Assembly (NCBI RefSeq): GCF_963576615.1
Contig: NC_088714.1
Coordinates: 30,581,143-30,645,142 of the forward strand
Length of the DNA stretch: 64,000 nucleotides
Origin: Watersipora subatra
Taxonomy: Eukaryota > Bryozoa > Gymnolaemata > Cheilostomatida > Watersiporidae
Reading direction: 5' to 3'
Shown: positions 1 to 12,200 of the stretch, piece by piece
How the letters are laid out: each line of letters begins with the position of its first letter
Position numbering within the stretch: position 1 is the first letter of the stretch
Notes under the pieces: model-generated
The model's input: only the letters and a program-made list of their open reading frames with translations
Told to the model about the DNA's origin: nothing
Database searches by the model: none
Program-made: the position numbers and the translations under genes

Positions 1-65
1 ACCCGCGCGATGCCGGGCATTTGGCTAGTATTATTATTAAAATTGACATGAAATTGTGAACCCAC

Positions 66-245
66 TTGTGTAAATACTCTACTGGTGTCAGAGGAAAGAG
101 AAGCCACAGCCTTGTCAGCGCTGTTGGAACGTCCCGCTGCCCTCTTTCAAACATGTGAGTGGTTGTGTTGAGTTCGGCTATTTGTTCATTAAGCACTCTG
201 TGTTCCCGTCTACACTCGTTCAGCACTCTCGCAATGTGACCTGTT
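66..245 (-). CDS. ADAM17-like: Gene A exon 13: cytoplasmic tail, charged helical segment
   Basis: Acceptor CTGCCCTTCAG|A, donor CACAA|GTGGGT, 180 nt, the same length and phases as gene B exon 13. It encodes HIARVLNECRREHRVLNEQI and ALTRLWLLFPLTPVEYLH. The 59-codon alignment to gene B exon 13 has no gaps. It lies 7.7 kb from exon 12 across an intron filled by a satellite. Further exons should lie before position 1. Confidence 0.72.
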
Positions 246-3200
246 CTGAAGGGCAGCAGTTCATATATTAATTTTGTGTTATACGCAGCAGCAGGTTTTC
301 TCGTGGCATATGTGAGAAACAGACAGGGCTGGAAAGATTTGATACTATGGTTGAGTATTTAGTAGATCTGTGATTATCCCACGACCAAACGAGCTGATAC
401 GAAGTTTGGGATTTTTTATGATAAATGCATGTGCACACAACTTACGAAAATTATTCATCAACAATGAGACGAACCCTTGTAATAAAATTTCATCAACAAA
501 TTTAACCATCGTTTTGTAGATTAGTTAAAGTATAATAACGATACAAAACACATATAGGCCTATTTAAATATGTTACCAAGTATTTGTATATTCTCGAAAA
601 TCTCTTAAAACTTACCCATCTGATCGGATTATACACAAATAGACAGATTTCTTAGGACGAAAATCGTCACAAAACGCTTGAAAAGCTTGGTTTAATAAAA
701 GTTAAGACCGGAAATTGAAACGGCGGGCGACAGAGAATAGAACGATTAAGTCGTGCGCATTTCGCGAAAAAATAGCGTGCACATTTCACCAGTCTATGGC
801 ATTGTTTACCTGTAATCGAATTTATTCGAAGGTTTCTGTAATAAACGTAGACCGTTTGAGGCGTTGACTGATTTATAGGTACGAAATTGTGGTACACAGT
901 TTATCAGCCTATGTTTTTTGTCAAATCACCGAAGGTTTCATTTTTTTAAATGTTAACCAAAATTCTTTCCAACTTATGTACAAGCTAGGGCCGAACTACA
1001 ACGCCCCTTTATGACGAGAACATTTTTTATTTTGCTGCAGTTTGCATGAAACTTTCAGACGTGTGAATGCTCATACTCGCTTTCTGTTAAAGATCGCTAT
1101 CAAAACCGTTCTACATTCAACGCAACCAACTTTCAAACTGTGTATAGTACACAGTAGCTTGCCATTTTACTTCTAATTTTGCATTTCAGAGTTATAATAA
1201 ACATATTTCTTTATTGTTGTTGAATTACATACATTACAGTAGATTAGGCCTACAGCTTTATAACACTTTTATAACAGCTTTTATTTTGCTGCAGTTTGCA
1301 GAAATCTTCCAGACGCGTGAACGCTCGTAGGTTTTCTATTATTGCTGTATTACTATATTAACAATATTGGTTATTCTAATAATATCAGTGCATTTTACTT
1401 CTAATATTGGCCAATATTGCATTTCTCCTATTGCAGGGGGAAAATATAAACATCTTTTCCTTTCATTATTGCTGTTTGTTGTATATAATAAAACTCACAC
1501 CCAGTACATTACAGCTACCACTGCAGTTATCCTGTTGCGCTGCAGTGCCATTTGACTGCTAATATTGCATTTCTCAACCATCAGTACCCTTTCTTTTTTT
1601 CTAATATCACTTTGGTCGTGGGCTGTATGACAGTGGAATTTCTAGTATATATACATACATGTGTATCTATATGGTATGTATACTTATGCTACAGATGGTA
1701 CTGTTTCAGCCATTGAAGCCTCATCAGTGCAGCTCAGAGCCTGCAAGGGAGATAACTCCTTTGTCGGCTATATATACTATACTGTATGTCATATTTAAAT
1801 CAATCAGGCAAACACTGGGTAGAACATTGACAAAAGTAATAGACTGACAATGCTTGTAATTCAATCAGTAGGGAAATACATGAGTTAGTCACTAAATACT
1901 TAGTAGCCATGGTCCAGCTCTGAGAACATGTCAGAAATAATCATCAACAATGACACATTCCTAGCTACATAATATGAAATTAAGATCTATTTCATATATT
2001 AACATATTTCATTCTGGTCAACAGTAGACGAAAGGGCTGACAACTCTGTGTTAGGCTGCTTTTTTGACTCCATATTATAACAAGTGTTTCATTTGATTGT
2101 TAAAAATCAGATTGAGGATTCTCCTTAGCATAATAATAGCATTAGCTAATAACAATTAGGCCTGACTTTCCATTCAGGGATAGTGTAGCGACACACCCTC
2201 ATATGGCGCTATCAGGGATAGTGTAGCGACACACCCTCATATGGCGCTATCAGGGGTAGTGTAGCGACACACCCTCATATGGCGCTATCAGGGATAGTGT
2301 AGCGACACACCTTCATATGGCGCTATCAGGGATAGTGTAGCGACACACCCTCATATGGCGCTATCAGGGATAGTGTAGCGACACACCCTCATATGGCGCT
2401 ATCAGGGATAGTGTAGCGACACACCTTCATATGGCGCTATCAGGGATAGTGTAGCGACACACCCTCATATGGCGCTATCAGGGATAGTGTAGCGACACAC
2501 CCTCATATGGCGCTATCAGGGATAGTGTAGCGACACACCTTCATATGGCGCTATCAGGGATAGTGTAGCGACACACCCTCATATGGCGCTATCAGGGATA
2601 GTGTAGCGACACACCCTCATATGGCGCTATCAGGGATAGTGTAGCGACACACCCTCATATGGCGCTATCAGGGATAGTGTAGCGACACACCCTCATATGG
2701 CGCTATCAGGGATAGTGTAGCGACACACCCTCATATGGCGCTATCAGGGATAGTGTAGCGACACACCTTCATATGGCGCTATCAGGGATAGTGTAGCGAC
2801 ACACCCTCATATGGCGCTATCAGGGATAGTGTAGCGACACACCCTCATATGGCGCTATCAGGGATAGTGTAGCGACACACCTTCATATGGCGCTATCAGG
2901 GATAGTGTAGCGACACACCCTCATATGGCGCTATCAGGGATAGTGTAGCGACACACCCTCATATGGCGCTATCAGGGATAGTGTAGCGACACACCTTCAT
3001 ATGGCGCTATCAGGGATAGTGTAGCGACACACCCTCATATGGCGCTATCAGGGATAGTGTAGCGACACACCCTCATATGGCACTATCAGGGATAGCGTAG
3101 CGACACACCCTCATATGGCGCTATCAGGGATAGTGTAGCGACACACCCTCATATGGCACTATCAGGGATAGTGTAGCGACACACCCTCATATGGCACTAT

Positions 3201-6200
3201 CAGGGATAGTGTAGCGACACACCCTCATATGGCGCTATCAGGGATAGTGTAGCGACACACCCTCATATGGCGCTATCAGGGATAGTGTAGCGACACACCC
3301 TCATATGGCGCTATCAGGGATAGTGTAGCGACACACCCTCATATGGCTCTATCAGGGATAGTGTAGCGACACACCCTCATATGGCACTATCAGGGATAGT
3401 GTAGCGACACACCCTCATATGGCGCTATCAGGGATAGTGTAGCGACACACCTTCATATGGCGCTATCAGGGATAGTGTAGCGACACACCCTCATATGGCG
3501 CTATCAGGGATAGTGTAGCGACACACCCTCATATGGCGCTATCAGGGATAGTGTAGCGACACACCCCCATATGGCGCTATCAGGGATAGTGTAGCGACAC
3601 ACCCTCATATGGCGCTATCAGGGATAGTGTAGCGACACACCCTCATATGGCACTATCAGGGATAGTGTAGCGACACACCCTCATATGGCACTATCAGGGA
3701 TAGTGTAGCGACACACCCTCATATGGCGCTATCAGGGATAGTGTAGCGACACACCCTCATATGGCACTATCAGGGATAGTGTAGCGACACACCCTCATAT
3801 GGCGCTATCAGGGATAGTGTAGCGACACACCCTCATATGGCGCTATCAGGGATAGTGTAGCGACACACCCTCATATGGCACTATCAGGGATAGTGTAGCG
3901 ACACACCCTCATATGGCGCTATCAGGGATAGTGTAGCGACACACCCTCATATGGCGCTATCAGGGATAGTGTAGCGACACACCCTCATATGGCACTATCA
4001 GGGATAGTGTAGCGACACACCCTCATATGGCTCTATCAGGGATAGTGTAGCGACACACCCTCATATGGCGCTATCAGGGATAGTGTAGCGACACACCCTC
4101 ATATGGAGCTATCAGGGATAGTGTAGCGACACACCCTCATATGGCGCTATCAGGGATAGTGTAGCGACACACCCTCATATGGCGCTATCAGGGATAGTGT
4201 AGCGACACACCCTCATATGGCGCTATCAGGGATAGTGTAGCGACACACCTTCATATGGCACTATCAGGGATAGTGTAGCGACACACCCTCATATGGCGCT
4301 ATCAGGGATAGTGTAGCGACACACCCTCATATGGCGCTATCAGGGATAGTGTAGCGACACACCCTCATATGGCGCTATCAGGGATAGTGTAGCGACACAC
4401 CCTCATATGGCGCTATCAGGGATAGTGTAGCGACACACCCTCATATGACTCTATCAGGGATAGTGTAGCGACACACCCTCATATGGCGCTATCAGGGATA
4501 GTGTAGCGACACACCCTCATATGGCGCTATCAGGGATAGTGTAGCGACACACCTTCATATGGCGCTATCAGGGATAGTGTAGCGACACACCCTCATATGG
4601 CACTATCAGGGATAGTGTAGCGACACACCCTCATATGGCGCTATCAGGGATAGTGTAGCGACACACCCTCATATGGCGCTATCAGGGATAGTGTAGCGAC
4701 ACACCTTCATATGGCACTATCAGGGATAGTGTAGCGACACACCCTCATATGGCACTATCAGGGATAGTGTAGCGACACACCCTCATATGGCGCTATCAGG
4801 GATAGTGTAGCGACACACCCTCATATGGCGCTATCAGGGATAGTGTAGCGACACACCTTCATATGGCACTATCAGGGATAGTGTAGCGACACACCCTCAT
4901 ATGGCACTATCAGGGATAGTGTAGCGACACACCCTCATATGGCGCTATCAGGGATATTGTAGCGACACACCCTCATATGGCGCTATCAGGGATAGTGTAG
5001 CGACACACCCTCATATGGCGCTATCAGGGATAGTGTAGCGACACACCCTCATATGGCGCTATCAGGGATAGTGTAGCGACACACCCTCATATGGCGCTAT
5101 CAGGGATAGTGTAGCGACACACCCTCATATGGCGCTATCAGGGATAGTGTAGCGACACACCCTCATATGGCGCTATCAGGGATAGTGTAGCGACACACCC
5201 TCATATGGCGCTACAATCTATATATCTAAATCTCAAAATCCATCATTCAGTGTGTCCAGCAATAGCTATTGAAATCTTGGGAGTGAAAAGCTCACGGAGA
5301 TTGTTACCGCAAGTTTCTAACCGTGCATTTAACCACTGAGCTACACATTCCTTAGAGTTCTATCGAACCTTACCATATAACATATACCCTTTTCTCGATT
5401 GTACACACTAAATGACGTATTAATTGATACATTGCGCCCACAGGTTACAATACCACTGTTATAAAATATTTTCGCCTGACTATGAAACAAGATGCTTTTT
5501 TGTCCTCGCCATACGAGGGCAAATTTGTTTTCTAGCATGTAATATCAACAATAATTTCTCATTAAATTAAAATCGGGTGAATTTTGTACAGATTACGACA
5601 AAATAACAAAAATGTCGATATGCTATTTTGCCGCTATCTCAGTTCAGCTTTATTTGTTATGGTAAAAACAGATGAGGGATAAAATTTTAGATAAAAGTTT
5701 GAAATTTATTAAAATGCATGCTAAAACCTCCTTCATGTATGTTTTTAGTAAGCTGAATTCATTCAAGTTAGATTCAGCGTTTATATTACACGTCGGTCTC
5801 GAAGGTAAGAACTCTGCACATAGTACATTGTAATGTTTCGTGCAGAGTTCTTACCTGCACATGGTTATGATCTGCTAGAAAAGCGTTTTCTTGCAGATCA
5901 TAACCACAAAATGCACTAAAGTTATTGTAGATAATTATAATTACTAAGGTTAACATACTGTTTTGTTACTATTCTTAATGATGGCTTTGAGGATTTTTAC
6001 CGGGAGGTGGTTGCATTAGATAATTACTATAGGTTTCTATTTCACATTATACGTCATATGATATTTTCGCCTTATGATGCCAAGACAGAAACAAACTAAA
6101 ATCATATAATTGTATACGAAATAATTTTTTATTGTAATCATAGCAAAGCACACTATATTCAACAATTACTTGCTAATGATTTCACATTTACATTTAAATA

Positions 6201-9200
6201 CCTTTACAGTTTGATTTTTCCTCCTAATTTATTTCAACAAAACATTTCTTTCATGCTATGAAATTTAAAAGTTACAGTTGTTTGAAAAAGTTTGAAAACT
6301 TTACAGTTGTTTTATTTTTCTCTTAAATATTTAATTAAAATTAATTCTCTGTCCAAAGGCTTTTTCATTACCCCGTCAATGCCAGGCATTCCGCAAGTGC
6401 CATCATAAAAAACAACACGTGTCGCTTTCATTCTGTCGTGACTCATTGCTTGTTTGGAAGCAAAACACATGTGTGATGTGCCATATTTGTGTCATGAAAA
6501 CAGCCTGATTGACCAATAGCATCGCACTTGTGAGCACATAGGTCTTGCTTTCCTGTTGCTTTTTGTGCTAAAATTTTTGTTGTTAAAAGGTTCAAGTCTA
6601 TCGGTCTACTGGAAGCACCATATGAAAACACCAGCACTTACTTCATGCTTCAGTACTGACATACCCAGGTGTCACTCCACTGGCATACCCAGGTGTCACT
6701 TCACTGGCATACCCAGGTGTCACTCCACTGGCATACCCAGGTGTCACTTCACTAGCATACCCAGGTGTCACTCCACTGGCATACCCAGGTGTCACTCCAC
6801 TGGCATACCCAGGTGTCACTCCACTGGCATACCCAGGTGTCACTGCACTGGCATACCCAGGTGTCACTCAACTGGCACACCCAGGTGTCACTCCACTGGC
6901 ATACCCAGGTGTCGCTCCACTGGCACACCCAGGTGTCACTCCACTGGCACGCCCAGGTGTCGCTCCATTGGCATACCCAGGTGCCACTCCACTGGCATAC
7001 CCACGTGTCACTGCACTGGCACACCCAGGTGTCACTCCACTGGCACACCCAGGTGTAGCCTGTCTTGACAAGCTGTTGTTTTTGCGTAGTTGTCCCCTCG
7101 TCGAGCGGCGAGCAACAACAGCTTGTCACAAGACGTACTGCACCTGATGCATCAGCTGCACTTATAGGGAGTTGTTCTCTTCCGTCTACGCGGTTTGGCC
7201 GCGATGTTATGTCGGTCGCTCCATTGGTAATCATAACGGATTTCACGCAAAAATTTATGTAAAAAAAACAAGATTACAACGTTTAACCAAAGACCAGTTT
7301 CTGTGATAAACTTTAGTAGAACTTAAGAATAAAATAAACTCAAAATAAAATCCGTAAGAGCAAATAAAACTGACTGATACAAAAATATAAATAAAACTGA
7401 CTGAGCGCACAAATAACGACATGTTTAGTCGCTGTTGTTGCGTAAGTTCTCAAATTCTAATAAAGTTTACTGCAGAGACGGGTCGCCAGTTAAACGTTCT
7501 TATCTTAATTTTTCTACATAAATTTTTGTGTGAAATCTGTTATGATTACCAATGGAGCGACCGGAATAACATCGCAGCCGAGCCGCGTAGACGGAAGAGA
7601 ACAACTCCTTATACGTGCAGCTGATGCATCAGGTGCAGTACGTCTTGTGACAAGCTGTTGTTGCTCGCCGCTCGACGGGGGGGGGGGGAGGGGGGGACAA
7701 CTACGCAAAAACAACAGCTTGTCAAGACAGGCTAACCCAGGTGTTGCTCCACTGGCACACCCAGGTGTCGCTCTACTGGCATACCCAGGTGTCGCTCCAC
7801 TGGCACACCCAGGTGTCACTGCACTGGCACACCTAGGTGTCGCTCCACTATTGTTGTATAAAAACTTATTAATTGTAAAATATAGAAAGTAAAGTTCTCT
7901 AGTAGATAGATTGTTTTACCTGAATATGTGACTATCTCCTTCTCTCTCATATTGCGTACACTTGTAGATTACTAATAAAGCGATTAGCAAAAACACCGCT
8001 ACCATGGTCCCATACCTGCAGCAGATAAACGGACTTATTGCAAATTTCATTTTTTATTTTGTTTTTGGAGCAAAAAATAACCATGGAAAGCCATGATAAA
8101 AGAAGTATAAACTAGAGCTGTATAACTACAACGTGTTTAGACATTGTTACGCATTCTGTCACCAACACTGCCGAGGGTGTAGCTTCAATCAGAATGCATG
8201 TAGACCGTAAATTAACTATACTTGCCAGTTGTGATCAAACCAGCTCTTGGTAGCTTGCCCAAATACCGCAAGTCCAGCAACTCCCAAATAATCTAGTCCT
8301 GGCTGAATGCAAACCAGGTCTCCGTTGCAGAATCCACTCCTGTTGGCGCCACATGTAGATCCTACCAAAAATAAAAGTACTTTGGCCTCTTGCTCATCTA
8401 GTAGGGCCTATATCAAAGCTCATCAGAGTCACCCAGCTTCACTCATCCAGAACCTAAGGAACTGGTCTGTATTGGCAGCGTTTGCAGAGATTGACTTCGT
8501 GTATTGTCTCCTCTTGAGCTAGGTGTGTCACTAGTTATTTGATTGGTTTATACCAAGACAAGGGGTTTCCAGTTGTTATGAAGTTAAAGCAAGAAGAGCA
8601 TGTGTTAAGGTGGAATATTCTTGAAAGCATAGATATTTGGAATAATGCTATCTGGATAACACATGGCTTTCACTCGTTGGTATTGGTTAGCATTACTCTG
8701 AAAAGTTATCCATAATATTAAAAATTTATTATCAGTCAACCTTTTTCATTTTAATTGTTTATTGGTAGCAGTGATTCCCATCGTTGTTATGAAGTGATCT
8801 GCTGAATGACAACCAAAGCTGCAATCTACAAATCTATAGCGCTTTTCCTTGTACTTGACTTTGATTTATTTACTTCTATTGTCATATTAAACTTGCATAT
8901 GAGTGATGTATGTATTTGAAATAGATTATCCAGATAATAGCTATATGCTGATAACTATTATCAGAATAATATCCTCTTTCATACAGCTTTCAGCATACTA
9001 ATGAAAGTCTTCTTTACGTATTAAAAAGCTTGATGAAACCAATCTACACCCTCTCGTTGCTGCCAGTGTTCGTATTAACTTTACCTAACAAAGTTATTTT
9101 GTGTGAAAGGTTAAATGGCATCATTATCTTTATGTTGTTCGCCTCAAGCGAGTTTTTTGGATGTTATAGCGTGCATGTGGTTGGCTTGTAGAGCTGGGTA

Positions 9201-12200
9201 TACAAATGAAATTTGCAGAGGCATATCTATGGTAGATCTATCAGTCGCGTGTGATAATTTGGTTTATGATTTTTATCTTTTATGGTTAACAATCAACCCC
9301 CTCTTTGTTGTAAAGGTAAGGCGATTGAGTTACTTTCTCAAATGCTTAAAAAATAGTGGATTGCTAACAGAATCAAATCAAAACACAATTTTTTTAATGT
9401 TCTACATTTCTGATAATCGTAAGCCGCAAACAAGAAACTTAATGCTGCAATCCAGTGTTTGCACAAGTGATGTAAGTTATTGTTTGAAAATAAGAGAAAT
9501 AAAAGATGTCATAATGAAAGATAGTTCCATGTTACTCACCTGGCTCCAACCATTCAGCAGCATGAACAGCGTTCTCTGAGAACCATGGATAAGACATCGC
9601 AGGCTGACATACTGGGTCAAAATTTGAAGAGTTGACACAGCAAAGTCTACAAGCTTCAGTTGAAGATGAACAGTAGCAGTTGTCTAGTGCAGCCAACTCA
9701 CAGACTGATTTGGCACAGTGTCCAAATTCACACACCTGTGAGAGAAAAACATGTGCTCCACTCATTTTTGTGGCATTTTATAATCAAAACAATACATATT
9801 ATTAGGAATGCTCAGAGACAAGATAAGTTGCGATGGTAGCCTGTGTTATTATCAATTGAGCTGATGTTCGGGAATTAATTTAGTGTTTTTGGAATTGGAA
9901 TAAGTTATTTGGGATAAATAGTAATTCTTGAAGTTCAGAAGGAATTGTCAATAATGAGTTTTCTTTTTTGGCTTTTTGTACAACATGGCTTGTGGATTAA
10001 AAGCCATAAACCATATTGGCTTATGTAATTGTGAGCCATGTAGCTCAAGATTACATAACCTATCAACAGCTGTGAAACTGATCAAGTCAAAAAATGTCAT
10101 AAGCTTTTAGATATAAAGCGTCAACTGTTGCTATCTCAAGAAGAAGCTGTGGCTAAGAGATAAGATAGTTTCCATCAATTTACAGAGAAGTGAATAACTG
10201 ACAACACTGTGTATTGGAGAGACTGAACCATAATTGCTGTTTTTCCACCAACGTTGCTGACAAAGTAAGCGGGTAAAATTTCATTACTTCCTGTATAACA
10301 TAGTGTATCTAATCAGCCTCTTTAGGAACCTACGTATAGTTACTGTATAGTTACGTTCTAGCTGCTGTTTATCTTGTTTTGTTGAAAAAGGCGTACAGTC
10401 TAGTAAGAAGTATCAAAGATGGCCCGACTGTTCACATACCCTTGACCTAGACTTGCATAAGGTGTTGTTAGTCAGTGGGAACGCTTGAGGGCACCTGAAA
10501 TGCTCCCCGTCGCAGTAGGTTGGTTCCATGCACTCTTCCTCCTCGCCACACCTATGTTCGTCCTCGGCCTTAGTGATTTGACAGTCACTAGTACAACAAC
10601 TGTGAACTGCTGGTGTACAGACAGCGTTGAGATCTCTTCGTAGGAAGCACTCTACAATAAACAGGCAGCAACAACAGTTAAAACAGTTTACTGATATTTC
10701 CCTTATTTTACTTTGTGCTGCAACAGTGAATATCTAGTATCTCAAAACAAGGATTTTTGATGTCGTTATTTGAATTTTTTGAAAAGTTGTGTGAAAATGT
10801 GTTCAACTCTGTGTAAAAATGTGTTTAACTGTGTGTGAAAAAGTGTTTAACTTTGTGTGAAAATGTGTTTAACTCTGTGTGAAAATGTGTTTAACTGTGT
10901 GTGAAAATGTGTTTAACTTTGTATGAAAATGTGTTTAACTGGGTGTGAAAATGTGTTCAACTCTGTGTAAAAATGTGTTTAACTCTGTGTGAAAATGTGT
11001 TTAACTTTGTGTGAAAATGTGTTTAACTCTGTGTGAAAATGTGTTTAACTGTGTGTGAAAATGTGTTTAACTGTGTGTGAAAATGTGTTTAACTCTGTGT
11101 GAAAATGTGTTTAACTGTGTGTGAAAATGTGTTTAACTCTGTGTGAAAATGTGTTTAACTCTGTGTGAAAATGTGTTTAACTGTGTGTGAAAATGTGTTT
11201 AACTTTGTGTGAAAATGTGTTTAACTGTGTATGAAAATGTGTTTAACTCTGTGTGAAAATGTGTTTAACTCTGTGTGAAAATGTGTTTAACTGTGTGTGA
11301 AAATGTGTTTAACTTTGTGTGAAAATGTGTTTAACTGTGTGTGAAAATGTGTTCAACTCTGTGTAAAAATGTGTTTAACTTTGTGTGAAAATGTGTTTAA
11401 CTGTGTGTGAAAATGTGTTTAACTGTGTGTGAAAATGTGTTTAACTTTGTGTGAAAATGTGTTTAACTGGGTGTGAAAATGTGTTCAACTCTGTGTAAAA
11501 ATGTGTTTAACTCTGTGTGAAAATGTGTTTAACTGTGTGTGAAAATGTGTTCAACTCTGTGTAAAAATGTGTTTAACTTTGTGTGAAATTGTGTTTAACT
11601 GTGTATGAAAATGTGTTTAACTGTGTGTGAAATTGTGTTTAACTGTGTGCAGCCGTGTGAGAATCTGTATTATTTACAGGTCCCCTTCCAGCTTTCAGTA
11701 CATAAAATAAATTTCAATACTTTATAATACTAGCTTATTTACTAACATAATAATACTATTTTATAAATAATTAATGAATTTGAGCAACTTACTTGAAAAC
11801 CTAGATCTTTACTAAAATCTTTGCTAAAACAATACCTGCGTTTTAGGCCAGCTTAACAACCGTTATGCCTAACTGTCTACAGCGCTAGTTATTAACCTCA
11901 AGCCAGCACTTTAAGCGTGAGTATCTTAACCAATGTAATGACTATTTGCCCAATGAATCCATTGTATTCCATGTAGTTTAATGGTTAAGTTTGCTGCCTC
12001 TAAATTTGGAAATCCCAAGAACAAATCCAGTGCCATATGAGTTTTCCATTGCTAGATTTCTATTGCTATAACTGGACACAGCGTTGAACAAACACTAAGA
12101 TTAATATATTATATAATATAATGAGTCTAGTTAACTGGGTACCACCCTGTGGTACAGACTCTGTCAGAATTTTAAAGATTTTAACCAGTTTGGCCTCTAA

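Noticed and set aside
2175-5213. CRISPR array
   Set aside because: Units abut with no unique spacers, and the DNA is eukaryotic. It is a satellite.
6556-7246. Several frames on both strands with 8-residue repeats
   Set aside because: They are translations of the 24-bp minisatellite and of the inverted-repeat element inserted in it.
9115-9579. 154-codon open frame on the plus strand
   Set aside because: It overlaps exon 10 of gene A on the opposite strand, resembles no protein I know, and has no splice or promoter support.
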